A DNA stretch of 64,000 bases from Micractinium sp. NFX-FRZ (taxonomy: Eukaryota > Chlorophyta > Trebouxiophyceae > Chlorellales > Chlorellaceae), in NCBI GenBank assembly GCA_029339195.1, contig JAPTJF010000097.1, positions 1-64,000 on the forward strand. The letters are read 5' to 3'. Under the pieces are notes generated by a model that was given only the letters and a program-made list of their open reading frames with translations, had not been told where the DNA came from and ran no database searches. Made by a program: the position numbers and the translations under genes. Numbering within the stretch: the stretch's first letter is position 1; every line of letters starts with the position of its first letter. Below are positions 46,661-58,145 of the stretch, one piece after another.

Positions 46661-48853
46661 ATGGCGTGGGCCGGAGCGCTCGCAAGCCAGACCACGCACA
46701 CTGCCTGGCTTGGTAGCAGCAGGAGCCGGCAGCAGCAGACGCATGGCTATCTCTGTGCGACCAGTCGACTCGGGCAGCCGCGCACAGGGCCGAATGGGCG
46801 CCAGCAGCAGAGCGGCGGGCGGCGGCGGCAGCGGCAGAGCCACGTGCGAGCGTTGCAGGATGGGGGACCCACTCTCCCCGACCTGGCGCTGCCAAAGTTC
46901 ATGCCCTTCACGCCCCAGGTGAGACAGACCGTTCTTTATGGACACCACTACAAGCAGCGCATGCTCTGGTCAGCAGCCGTACCGCGCTAGGCTTTAGAGA
47001 TCAGAGGACAGCCGTAGCGCCCTGCCCTCCCTCCCTCCAAGCAGCTTGTCTAACCGCCCGCCCTGCCCCATACCTGCCCTGCAGAACGCGCTGCAGCAGG
47101 CCATGCTGAGGTACCGCTTCCAACGAGAGGTGGGCCCAGACGGGCAGGTGCTCTTGGTGACGGCGCTCAACGCCGCCTGGATTGCAGCCGCCGCCGACCT
47201 GCTGACCGAGAGTTTTGCGGTGTCGCTGGGAGCTGCGCCATACACCAACTTCCTGCGCCGGCAGGTCAAAGCTTACCTGGAGCAGCACAGCCGGCTGCCC
47301 CCCAAGGCAGTGGTGCTGATGGCGCTGGTCCTGCCGGCTGACATGGCGGCAGCAGAGTGCGAGGTGGAGGCGGCAGTGGGCGCAGCCGCAGCCGCCGTGG
47401 TGACGGCCGCCTCCGCATCCAGCAGCAGCAGCAGCAGTGGCAGCGAGGCAGCGGGAAGCAGCAGAAGCAGCAGCGACGGCGCCAGCAGCAGCGGCGAAGT
47501 CGGCCCAGGCGGCAGCCCGCCGGCAGCGCTGCCCGCCTGGCAGCAGCCTCTGGCGGATGTTGTGGGCGAGCTCGGCGACGGCATGGTGATGCACCCGCTG
47601 CTGAGCACGCTGGCCAGCGGCCTCTCTAGCAGCAGCAGCAGCGGCGATGAGGAGGACCAGCAGCAGCAGCAGCCTTTGGGGCCCGGCACTGGCGCCGTGC
47701 TGGCGGGTGTGGTGGAGCTGTCCTTCAGCTCGAGCACCCGCTCAAATTACGTGACGCTCAACCCGCCAGAGGTGTGTGTGTGTTGGGGGCATGGGAATGG
47801 ACCTGTGTGCAGGGCTGCGAGCGGGCTGGATGTGTTGTCAAGGCAGGTCAAGGCAGCAGGCGGCGCAACCCGTGGGAATGCGTGAGGAAGGAGGGCTGGC
47901 CTGCCTGCTGCCCTCGGCTGCGGCCTCTGCTCCACCCACTGGCTGCCCTCCAACCTCTGCTCCACTCCACACCTGCCCCCCTGTGCCCCTACTCCTCCCC
48001 ATCACACCAGGACCGCCCCTACCTCTGCAACATGGCCATTGCCGAGGCGCTGCGGGGCCGCGGCTACGGCTACCTGCTACTGAAGGTGACAGAGCTGCCC
48101 ACCCACCCACTCTCTGCGCTCACCTCATGCGCCCCCCACCTGGCAGCGGCTGTGCCTTGCGAGCTGCGTGGCAAAAAGTGGTGGCGGCCCGGGGGCTGAG
48201 TCGGGCCCCCCTGTAGCAGCGAGCTTGGGGGGCAGTGCCGGCCCTGCAAGCCACGGCGCCCCTCCCGAATGCACCCTTGCCCCGGCCAAACCGTCTGCTG
48301 TTGCTGTTGTCGCTACTGTTATGCAGGCGGCGGAGGAGCTGGTGTCGCAGCTGGGGGAGAACGAGGTGTACCTGCACCTGAGGTATGTGGGCTGCCAACA
48401 TGGGTGGTGTTGCCAGTGGGTTGGAGCATCACGTGACATCATGCCATGGGCGCTACCATGTCCTTGACTGATGTTCCTGATTTGGCGAGCCTGGTTGTGT
48501 GTTTAAAAGGGCGGATGGGCTGGCAGGCTGTCTCTTTTGCCTGCGCTGGCGCTTCCCGCGGGCGCCTGCACACCCAGCGGCCCCAGCCTCACCTTGCCCT
48601 CCCGCCCCCACGGATCCTACGCGCGCCCGCCTGCAGGGTGCAGGACTTGCCCGCTGCCGGGCTGTACAACAAAAGCGGGTTTGAGGAGGTGGCGGCCGAC
48701 AACTTCCTGGTGCGCTTCATAGGCCTGGACCAGCGCCGGCTGATGCGCAAGCGGCTGCCCAAGACGCGGGCGGTGGAGCAGCAGCCTGCGGCCACCCAGG
48801 AGCAGCAGCAGGCGGCCCCACCGGTGCCCCCAAAGATGCAGCTCAACAAGTGA
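46661..48853 (+). CDS. GNAT-family N-acetyltransferase, probably plastid-targeted
   Basis: Five exons: 46661-46918, 47085-47771, 48011-48085, 48327-48382, 48637-48853 (TGA 48851), giving 430 residues with phases closed. The first ~70 residues are Ser/Arg/Gln/Gly-rich with few acidic residues, compatible with a chloroplast transit peptide. The GNAT core then starts (NALQQAMLRYRFQREV, TALNAAWIAAAADLLTESFA). The acetyl-CoA-binding motif A is NMAIAEALRGRGYGYLLLK (about 322-340, R-G-R-G-Y-G loop), and motif B is LYNKSGFEEV. Between beta strands 3 and 4 the fold is interrupted by a ~110-residue Ser/Gly/Gln-rich insertion (47361-47697). Substrate cannot be told from sequence; plant plastid GNATs acetylate protein N-termini or lysines. 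The C-terminal tail is Gln/Pro-rich. Confidence 0.8.
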
Positions 48854-49520
48854 GCATGCAACAGAGAAGGGGTGGCCGGCTGCTTGAGACGTGACAGCAG
48901 ATGCCGGCTCCGCCCGCCTGCTCTTCCCACTTCCCCCCCTCCCATTTCATCCCTCCTCGGGCCGACCTATCCACACGTGCGAAAGCATACGCCCCATTGC
49001 CCTGTGCGCCCCGGGCCCTCCCATCATTGCTCAGCTGTTTGCTCTGTGCTTGATTGCAACCCCTGTGTCACTGAGAAGCAAAACTGCTTGCCTGCCTGAG
49101 CCTTGGCGGGCATCCCCCTGCTGTACTATCCCCGCCCCCTGCTCGCCTCCACCTCGCTCTCACGCGCCGCAGCTGCCCGTGCTTCAGTGAGTTAGTTACA
49201 CAGTGATGTGTGTGTGTGTGTGAAGAGTTGCGAGCAAGCGCATCAAGGGGAAAGTGCAGGGTGTGTGCGTGCCGCTGGCGCTCCTCAGGAGCGCATCGGT
49301 CGGGTGCGGGGTGGTGGTACAAGACCATCGGGGGCGGCAGAGGAGGAGGGGGACGGGAGGGAGAGGGAGGAAGGGCGGCACGCGTGCGCAGTGGCTCAGC
49401 CTCTGTGTGCACGTGCTCCACAGCAGGAAGGAAGCATGGTGTTGAGAAGAGCGAGGGTGCTTGGAGAGAGGGTGCCGGCTTGATCCTAGCTAAGGCGACG
49501 TGCTCCGCAGCAGGGGGCGC
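48854..49520. other. Tail-to-tail 3' UTR region with a (TG)n repeat
   Basis: Minus-strand TGTAA at 49200-49196 suits the small gene ending at 49521. A TG dinucleotide run lies at 49205-49221. I see no TGTAA on plus for the acetyltransferase gene in this interval. Confidence 0.45.
49205..49221. repeat. (TG)n microsatellite
   Basis: About eight TG units in the 3' UTR interval. Confidence 0.85.
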
Positions 49521-50224
49521 TCACTCGGCCAGGTTGACCTTCCGCCGCCCAGGCATCTTGCTGACAGCGGGGTCGCTTTCAAGCTCAAACCTGCAGGGAG
49601 AGGAGAGAGGGCAGGGCAACACCGGCAGAGGGCGTGGGCAGGGAGCGGGGGCGCACGTGGCCGCGGCAGCAGGCGCCTCCATGTTGCCGGCAGAGGGCAG
49701 CGCAGCATGGTGCGACACCCAGGTGCTGCGCATTCTGTACATGCTGCTGCTGCTGCTGCCGAAAGGCACTGCTGCGGTGGGGCAAAACAAGCCGCCACAG
49801 GATGCCATAGGCCCAGCTTCCGTTGCAGCTGTGTTGCCTTCACAGGCGGCAGTCTGTGGACTGAGAGGTATGAGCAGTGTGGCACTCACTTTCCGGTGTG
49901 CTTCTCGCCGCGCCAGAAGCCCCACATCTTGGTGGGATGCTGCATGTTGGCCTTGCTGCAGGGCAGTCACAAAGGGGGCAGCAGCTGGTCGAGCGAGTAC
50001 AGCAGCGGCGAGCTCCCCGCAGCAGCGTGACGGCAGCTGCAACAGCCCAAGGCGGGCGCTCGTGCGGCCATCCACCGAGGCCCTGCGCTCCCTCCCAGTT
50101 GCACTCACGCGCTTGCGGCCGCCGCGCTCACGCCGCGCAGGTGCTCCTCCCACTTGCGGTCCCGCTCCTCGGGGCTCTCCATCGCCGCCTCAATGCGCGC
50201 CTTGAAGAACTTGACAAGCGCCAT
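49521..50224 (-). CDS. 83-residue protein of unknown function
   Basis: Three exons on minus: 50224-50109, 49955-49890, 49590-49521 (TGA 49523-49521), giving 83 residues with phases closed and consensus splice sites. The sequence starts MALVKFFKARIEAAMESPEE, is highly charged (RDRKWEEHLRG), and contains a compact motif HPTKMWGFWRGEKHTGKFEL before PGRRKVNLAE. Small basic proteins of this size with Trp/Gly motifs are often accessory subunits of organellar complexes, but I do not recognise this one. Its start lies only 334 bp downstream of the stop of ZPR1 on the same strand. Confidence 0.65.
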
Positions 50225-50558
50225 GGCTGTCCCACTGCTGCCCTAGCCCCTCAGTGCCCGCTCTGCTGCTGCGAAGGCCCAACCCGGAGAGGCTGCAAGC
50301 TTTTACGGAACGGGCAGCGGCTGAAGCGTTTTGAAGAGCGCGTGGGAAGCGATCCAGCGGTAGGAAGCGCTCGGTTGGCTCCTCCTGGCGCCCGCGGTAC
50401 GGGGCGGCGTCCCGCCCCGCCCCGCCCCATGCCTAAACCTGCACCACCGGAACCTGGCGTGCCACTGAGCTCGACTGTTACATTTTCATCTTCATCATGT
50501 GCAGCACCACTGTATATCTCAAGGGATGCTGGACTGCATTTACGGCAGGGCATCCAAT
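50225..50558. other. Short spacer: ZPR1 3' end and promoter of the 83-residue gene
   Basis: Minus-strand TGTAA at 50482-50478, 77 nt after the ZPR1 stop, is the likely poly(A) signal, leaving about 250 bp for the promoter of the next gene. Confidence 0.5.
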
Positions 50559-53500
50559 TCACGCAATGGGGGCCGCGCCGCCGCCCGCCGCCAGACCAAA
50601 GTGGTCGTTCTCATCCGGGGTGCGCTCGTACCGCACCACGCTCAGCCGCGCATCCTCCGCCGCCGCCGTCGCCGCAGCACCCACACTGCCGCCACCGCCA
50701 CCCTGGCTGCCTTGCTTGCCGTCAGCAGCAGGCGGGGGGGCGATGAGGCTGCAGTCCAGCGGGTCGGTCAGCTCCAGGGTCCACGGCTTGTCCAGCTTGG
50801 CAAATGCGCGCAGGCTGTCCAGGAAGCTGGCCCAGTCGGCGGCGTCCTCCTCACCCAGGCCCTCCCCGGGGGATAGGGATGGGGTGGAGCCCAGCTGGTC
50901 GGCCAGCTGCATGTTGGCATGGGGGAGAGAAGGAAGGGTGGCGGAAGCGTGGAGGTGAGGGGGTGCAAGTGTGGCAGAAGCATGGCAGAAGGGTGGCAGA
51001 AGGGCGGGGGGGGGGCGGAGAAGGGGCTGCGCAGGAGGATGAGGCCAGGCCAGTAGCGAAGCCAACCAGTTCATTGCTCAAGTAGGAAACCACACACCCA
51101 GCACTGCAGCAGGGGAGTGCCCAGCCACCCAAGCCTGGGTGTCGCTGTCGCGGCGTCATTAGAAGCAGTCACAATTGGGAGCGTCACCAGAACCCAGCTT
51201 TGCCCCAACACCGCGAGCTCAGTAAGCTCACGAAACAGATGGGCTTGCCCACGGTGGCCATGCCATGTACACTGCTCCTCATCCTCAACTTCCCACCCGG
51301 CTGCTCCACGCGTGGTGAGCCCCACCCGGCCCATTGCCCGCTGGGGGCAGCAGTACATCATTGCCATTCATTTAGTGCTGCGGGGGTGGGTGCGTGTTGC
51401 ATGCCGGCTGCGGTCAGAGCCGCGGCGACGGCAGCCGCCTGTGCTGCGGTGGACTGGCATCAGCACAGGTGGGTGCCGTCGCCACGGCTCTGACCGCAGC
51501 CGGCATGCACCACGCACCCACCCTCACCCTAACCATCAAACTCTGCACACCAGCACCCTAAGTCGCTCTCGGCCCATGCACACGCACGCTGGAGATGAGC
51601 CTGCCCACGGTGGTGGCCATGCCGCCCGCGCTGCCCGTGCTGAGCGCCAGCTCCAGCTCTGGCAGCGCAATGGAGGCGGAGGCAGACTGCAGCACCGCTC
51701 GCTGCAGGTCAGCGGGGGTCTCCACGTGCAGCCTGCAGGTTGTGAGCAGGGCAGACCAGAAGGGAAAGTGTGGGATGGGCGTGTGTGGGTGTTGTGTGGG
51801 AGGGGATGAGGGGAGGTGCCGGCCCCATGGGGAGGGCCGGGCCGGGTTGTGCTGGCAAGGGAGCAGCCAGCTGTCCCAGGCAGGAGGCGGTGAGTGGACA
51901 GGGCAGCGCCGCAGCAGGGCAAGCTGTTCCAGGCACGGCTCATGCCTGCCGTGTTGCTGCCAGTAGGGCAGCGCCCACCACTTGCCTGAGCCGCACGCCG
52001 TGGGTGGGCACGCCGCCGGTGCTGCGCACCTCCGCCGCCGCAGCGGAGCAGGCAGAGCAGGCGGAGCTCACGATGAGGCAGCGCTGCTGCTGGATAAAGC
52101 TGCCCGCTGGCTGGCGCAGCTCGGCCGAGAAACCGCTGCCCTGGGCAGCACCACAGGAAGGGCAGCTGGCAGGCACGTCTATTCCCGCCGCCGCCGCCGC
52201 CGCCGCCGTCTGCTGCCCCTGCCCCGCCCCCTGCTGCTGCTCCCCCTCCCCTGCCCCCTCCCCTGCCGCCTCCCCTGGGGCAGCGTAGCTCGCCAGGAAA
52301 GCAGCTGCCTCCTCCTGGCCTTCCACCCGCAGGATGAGACGGCCTGGCGCCGAGGCGGCCAGCTCCCCTGCCCCCCCTCCCTGCCCCTCCTCCCCCTCAA
52401 GGGGAAGGAACTCGTCAGGCATGGCCAGCCCCATGCGCGACTCCTGGGCGGGGGTGCGCGCAAAGCGCTCCACGCTCAGCTGGGGGTCGCCGCCCTCGGC
52501 AGCACCGTCTGCAGGCAGGCAGGGGGGGGAAAGGGCGGGCGGAAGGGCGGGGCGGTCGGAAGGGCGGGGAGCAGGGCAGGCCAAGAGGGCAGTGTGCGAC
52601 GGTGGGCAAGCCGGGTATGCTTGTGTGCACCAGTAGCGAGAGTGCTCCTGTTGGAGCGGATCTGCACACAGCCAAGCCGGCCCCTGCCTTGCTTTCCTGC
52701 TCACCCCCCGTCCATTCCCCCTCCCGCCACGCTCAAACAGCACAGCAACCTGGCAGTGCCGCCATCATGCCCCCCCATGCGGCGGTACCTTCCTTTCTGC
52801 ACATCCACCCAACCCCACCCCAACCCATGCCCTGAAGCAGCACAATCCAACATGCTCAAGCAGCGCAGCTTACTGGCGGCGCCGCCGTCGGGGCCCTCAA
52901 TGTAGCTGTTCCCCGCCACATCCTCCATCTCAAAAGTGAAGGCGTGCTGCCCCGCTGCATAGCCCTCCAGCTCCTGCACTTGACAGGAAGAGCTTGAACG
53001 ACTCCATTGGATACTGCTTGCCCGCGCCCCGGCACACCACGGCACACATCCCGCCACCACTCGGACGCTCAGAGCCTTGCCATAGCCGCACCGGGATGGC
53101 TTCACCAATCTTGGGGGCCGATCCCCTCCAAGCCTCAACACGCACCAACGATGCACACACGTTGCCACCCCGCACCCACCCCACGATAAAGTCGGCAATC
53201 TTGCCGGCCTGCCCATCAAATCTCAACATGCACAAATTGATGGCCGTACTGTGTCGCACATCAAATCCCGCACCCACCAGGATAAAGTCGTCAATCTTGG
53301 AGGCGGTCTCAGCATCCGCAGCGCGCCGCTCCGCCTGCGCGCAAAGTGCGGCAAGCGCATGGAGGGGTTGGGTGGTGTGGCGAGGGCGGAGGCGGCGCAC
53401 TCGCATGGCACCACCGCCACTGTGCCTGCCCCCTCCAAAGTGCTGCGGGGCGCCGCCCGCTGCCCAATCCCACAGCACAGCTCTCCAACTCTCGCAAGAT

Positions 53501-54835
53501 GCTAATTAGCCTCTGCGTTGCTGTGGTGCGCTGGGTAGCCCAAGGCAACCCCGGTGAAACACTCAGCTCATACCTAATCATACACGATCACACAAATTGT
53601 TGTGCCAAGCCGCTGGCATGGCGCACCTGGTTCATGTTGAGGTTCTTGCACGCCTGCATGAGCACGTCGCTGACGGTGGTGATGTCGCCGGCAAACGGCA
53701 CGTATGAACCCGCCCCAATCTCAAACTCCAGCTCCGGGATGCTGCACAACCGTGGGAGGGAAAGGAGGGAGGGGACATGGAGTGGGGTTGAGGGAAGAAG
53801 GATGGGGTCAAGGCCATGTCAGGGCACACGTATGGTTGAGAACACTCGCAGGCTCTCGGGGATGCTGCAGTAGAGAGCTGACGGGGAGAACAAGAGGTGG
53901 GCAAGAGGGGTAAAGGAGGGCCAGCGGCGGGCATGCCATGCAGCCACAGGCAGCAACAGCTTGTCTGTGCATAGCACAGCGCAGCGCAGCCCAGCACACC
54001 GGATGGTGGCGGTATCCGACTTGAGCACACGGCGCGCCAGGGTGGTGGCATCGCCTTGAGGCACCGCCAGCCGCAGCAGGATGCCCTGCTCATCGTACTG
54101 CCCCGCAAGCTGCGCCTCCTCCGCCCTGCAAACAGCAGCAATGTCGCGCAGGGCATAGGACAACAGAGTTGTTGGCAGGCAGGCAGGCAGGCAACCAGGT
54201 GGCCAGCGTCGGCGGGTCGCATGTACTGCAACCTTCACTGAGCCTTCACTTTTTGGCAAGTCCAAGCTCCGGCTCCGACCTGCCGCAACCGGCAGGCATT
54301 CCTGGTGTGCGCCTTGCTTGCACGGCATCACCCAGGCATGGCCATCCATTCAAATAAGGTCAACCAATTCTTTGATTTGACATCCATCCAGCCAGCCATC
54401 TCACGTGTGGCCGCAGTCCTCGCACTCGAATGCGCGCACATGGACCCGACGGAAGCCCTTCACATCCCGCGTCTCAATCTTGGAGTGCCCCTGCTTCGTG
54501 CATAGGTAACAGGGAGACGGAGGGATGACGTCAGAGGGCAGACCTGGCCCTGGTGCAGCTAGGTGCTTTATAGAGAAGCCTCCAACCATCCAGGCCGGGC
54601 TGGGTGCCTCCCAGCGCCGTCGCTTCCGGCGGCGGCTCACGTCACCGGTCTGCCCCCAAGACGCGACCTGGGAGGGCAACTGCGCCGTCTGTCTGCACGC
54701 CACAAGCATCTGGCAGATAACGGTGCACCACTGACAAGGCCCTCAGCGCAACAGAGCTGCTGTGCTCACCAGGCCATAGCACTCGGCACAAAAAGCGTCG
54801 CCGACTTCAGCACCCTCCTCGTAGTCTGACGACAT
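50559..54835 (-). CDS. ZPR1: ZPR1-type zinc-finger protein
   Basis: Nine exons on minus: 54835-54770, 54490-54405, 54125-54000, 53741-53627, 53334-53278, 52973-52874, 52508-51986, 51732-51588, 50906-50559 (TGA 50561-50559), giving 521 residues; all phases close if exon 7 uses a GC donor (GCAAGT). The repeated ZPR1 architecture is present twice. Finger 1 is C16-X2-C19-X25-C45-X2-C48, followed by RRVLKSDTATIRIPELEFEI, GDITTVSDVLMQA and GNSYIEG. Finger 2 has CPSC at 299-302 and CSAC at 334-337, then LQRAVLQSASASIALPELEL and MATTVGRL, ending VVRYERTPDENDHFGLA. ZPR1 binds eEF1A and helps its folding, shuttling between cytoplasm and nucleus. A Glu/Gly/Ala/Gln-rich insert (about 215-290) lengthens it beyond the usual ~450-490 residues. 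It is head-to-head with the CXXCXGXG gene. Confidence 0.92.
51380..51527. repeat. Near-perfect inverted repeat (hairpin) in the last ZPR1 intron
   Basis: Left arm 51380-51446 and right arm 51461-51527 (67 nt each) are reverse complements at about 60 of 67 positions, with a 14-nt loop (51447-51460). The core GCATGCCGGCTGCGGTCAGA (from 51399) pairs with TCTGACCGCAGCCGGCATGC (51489-51508). It lies inside the intron 51587-50907. Confidence 0.9.
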
Positions 54836-55493
54836 GGCTGCTAATGCGCCAATCGCATATGCTGGAAGCGCTAAATTCGTTGCGTGGCGGGACTCTGCTG
54901 CGCCTGCTGGCCACCTAGATGGGCTTGGAGTGCTGTCCGAAGCCTGGCATCGTGTAAAATTATCACGCGGTTGCTCACATCCATCATTGCATAGGCCGGC
55001 AGTGTGCAGAGCACTGCTGCCAGCAGAGTGCTTTTACCGCCGCTGGCGCGACGCATTGGCGCTCTGTGGGGCTCTATAGGTTGATTGTGCGGCTCTGCGT
55101 AAACGCAGACAGCCCGAAACGGCGTTCTTGGCGCGCTACCTTTCTGGGTGAGAGCAGGCTTCCTGCAGAGGCTCGCCTCTGCCTAGTCGCCACCCTCCTT
55201 GAGCTGGATGGCCGCAAGAATCTGAGCTATTGGCGGGATATGTACCGGGCAGAGTGGAGACTTCTCTTAATGCTGGCGGCAGACTGGCGGCGTCTGCCAC
55301 TGCCGCGGTGCCGCCGCTTGCCCCGCTCCCCAGCCAATCAGAGCAACTGGTGCGCTGCATGCATGTTGAATTGTGCTGCCTTTTACTTCAACAACCGCTG
55401 CAGGCTCCTAGCAGCGCCTCTACACGCCCGGCAGCACCCGTAGTGGGCAGCTGAAGCAGCGCCGGCCCCAGCAGCAGCGGCAGCAGCGGCAGG
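54836..55493. promoter_or_regulatory. Bidirectional promoter interval (ZPR1 / CXXCXGXG gene)
   Basis: It separates divergent starts at 54835 (minus) and 55494 (plus). A plus-strand frame at 55066-55443 is open but has no family match or splice support. In-frame stops just upstream of 55494 support the ATG there. Confidence 0.45.
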
Positions 55494-57663
55494 ATGCCAG
55501 TGGCACCGGAGCCTATCCTGGATGTCGTGCGCGGCCTGAGCACGGTGCGCTGCCATGCGTGGTGGGGGCAGCGGTAGCCATGCAGTTGTGCAGCTGGTGC
55601 TTGGCCGCACATGCCGCCGGCTGGATGCGTGCCTATGATGATCGCAGTGGCAGTGTTGAGGATCAAGGAGAGGCCCAGTGCTGATGTGGCCCTGCATGTT
55701 TCTCCTCGTGCCCGCAGCTGGCCTCGTTTGCCATCGTGGTCAACCAGCTGAAGAACATCTACGACTCCTTCTTCCTGTCAGAGTGCGACCGCTGCCGGGG
55801 CACCGGCATCGTCACATGCCCACACGTGAGGGGTGGTACGCCGTGGTGGGAGGCTCCTGCTGTGCTGGTTGCCCACCAGGCCTGAGCGCTGCAGTTGCAG
55901 CGGCATGTGTCCGAGAAGCACCTACACGGACGTGTGCCGCCCCAAGCGTCCAGCAGCCGACACATTGCCTGGCTGGGCCTCTCTTCCTACACCTCCCTTC
56001 CCCTCCTCCTCTCCCCTCCCTCCTGCAGTGCCACGGCACCAAGACGCTGCGCCGGCGGCCCGGCTACCTGCGGACGCGCGACTTTGGGATTGTGGACGAC
56101 ACGAAAGACTCGTACCTCTGCATGTACTGCGGCCCGCCATGCAAGGTGCACACCTTCTGGGCGGTAGCGCCCGCCTCTTGGCCCGCCAGCCTGCGCTGCC
56201 TGTCCCTGGGCTGGCTGCCTGCCCGGTGGACAGTGTGTGCATGCAGGCAGCGCAAGAAATGTGCCGTCCTGAATGCCACATCCTTCTGTCACGCTGCGCT
56301 GCTGCTGCCGTGCCCCCTCCTCTCCCTCCCCTGCAGTACGACTTCAACCCCTTTGCCGACGACGAGGACCTGCGGGCGATGCAGGTGCAGGAGAACATGA
56401 AGCTGGCGGTGGCCAACGTCTTCCCACGCCCCTTTGACTCCGTCGTCTCCGCGGGTAAGGCCTTGGGGAAGCAACCAAGCTGACCTGGACCGGCATGTTG
56501 GTGGGCGGGCAAGGGCATTGGTGCGGTGGCAAACAGCCCTCATCCTCGCCTCCACCAAACCCACTGGAGACCTGGCCACCCCCTCACATGCTCCCTCCCG
56601 CTCTTGATTATCTCCCCCGCTCATTGCCCGCGCAGGCACCGTGTCCTGCCCCACCTGCCAGGGCAACCCGCGCGTGCGGCGGCTCACCCCGGACTATGCC
56701 AAGGCCCTGGGCCTGGGCCCGCGCTGGGACCAGGCCATTGCAGCGCGGCTGGGGCAGTGGTACTGGGGGGCGGAGCGGCCTGACGGCAGGCGGCGCAAGC
56801 TGTACCTCGAGTACCCCTCAGGTGGGCAGCGCCCGCCTGGCTGGCCTGCTTTGTGGGTGGTGCGGGCCGTACATGTTACGTGTGCACGCCATGTGGGCAA
56901 GCTTGGGGGTGAGGTGGGACGGGGCCGAAGGCAAGGCGGGCAGCGCGTGGCCGCCCCTCAGGTGGGCGTTCCTGACAGGCAGGCTGATGGGGCAGCGGGA
57001 GGGGCTTATCTCAGCTGCGCTGTGCCGGGCTGGGGGAGCAGGGAGCGGACGCGCAGGCTCAGGCACGCCGCATGCTCCCTCGCACCATTCTCACTGCAGC
57101 ACCGCGGCGGTGAGGGAACAGACTGCGACGCCGGCGCCGCAGGCCCCAACCCCGCGGAGTGTCGCATCCCGTCACCCAACGCAAAACCTCCCCTTCCTGA
57201 CTTCTCCCTCCCGTCTCTTCCAAACCACCCGTGCAGAGCCGGTGCGGAACCCGATTGAGACGCCGGCGCCGCGGCCCAACCCGGAGTGGCGGGAAGACGG
57301 GCGCAAGCAGTATGAGAAGGCGCGGAAGGAGGCGGAGGAGAAGGGCGAGGTGGTGAGTGGGCCCAGCATCGGTTGCCATGTTTCTGGGTGGGCGGGGGAG
57401 GGGATGGAAGGCAGCAGAGGAAGGTAACTGAGGGCAGTGCGCTGTGGAGTTTTGGAGAGTTCAGCATGTCGGGCTGCCCTGCCATGGTACCACGCTGGCA
57501 CCCGCGTGCACCTCCCCTGCCCAAGCTGCCGTGTGTTTTACGTCTCTGATCACCCCTGCCTCCCCGCCTGCCCGCCTGCCCGCCTGTGCTGCAGTGGAGC
57601 AACAAGAGCGAGCTGGACAAGTACATCATCCCATACGCCACAGATGATGAGCGGGACGACTGA
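55494..57663 (+). CDS. Small zinc protein with DnaJ-type CXXCXGXG motifs
   Basis: Seven exons: 55494-55544, 55718-55825, 56029-56145, 56337-56454, 56636-56821, 57237-57352, 57595-57663 (TGA 57661), giving 254 residues with phases closed. The start MPVAPEPILDVVRGLST leads directly into LASFAIVVNQLKNIYDSFFL. Cys motifs follow in DnaJ zinc-finger style: CDRCRGTG, CPHCHGTK, CMYCGPPC and CPTCQGNP. There is no J-domain. The middle is acidic/charged (YDFNPFADDEDLRAM) and the C-terminus is Lys/Glu-rich (KARKEAEEKGEVWSNKSELD). Plant relatives with only the cysteine-rich DnaJ part act as thiol or assembly chaperones in chloroplasts (BSD2/LQY1 type). No clear transit peptide is visible at this start, so location is open. 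TGTAA at 57924-57928 follows the stop. Confidence 0.75.
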
Positions 57664-58145
57664 GGGGAGGGGAGGAGCTAGCATCTCAGGTTCTGCCAGC
57701 AGCGGCCAGGCACGGGAAGCGTACAAGCAGAGGCTGTGCAGCAGGCTCGCTGCAGCACCACCAGCAGTGGCAGCAGCGGTGATGAGCCAGCGCCGAGGCG
57801 GTGTGCCTTTATGTGCCTGGCAGGCAAGTGCCCGGCAGGCGGCTCGTTGGCCCGGCTTCTGTGCTCTCCAATCCGCAGCCGCACAGCCAATTTGTTGCTG
57901 CAGTGTGATCTGACTCACTGAGTTGTAAGAGACCCATGGGAGGCAAGGACATGAAGTGCTGCAGCAGTATGTGCCGGGAGACTTCTGTCCCGCCGCGTGC
58001 GCTGCGCTGGCGGGTGGCGCCACCTTGCGCCCCACATAAGGCGCGATCTGGTCCGCTCATGGCGCAAATTTAACTCGAAGGCTACTGAATCACGCCGCCC
58101 GCGCGCGGTCCTCGTGGTCACAAACCCCTGGCAGGGCTCTCCGCC
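57664..58145. other. Intergenic: 3' UTR and hydrolase promoter
   Basis: TGTAA at 57924-57928, 261 nt after the stop at 57663, is the likely poly(A) signal. The rest precedes the hydrolase start at 58146. No gene is seen. Confidence 0.5.

Noticed and set aside
55066..55443. A 125-codon plus-strand frame upstream of the CXXCXGXG gene
   Set aside because: It cannot be spliced in frame to the downstream exons, has no recognisable domain, and lies in a divergent promoter interval.
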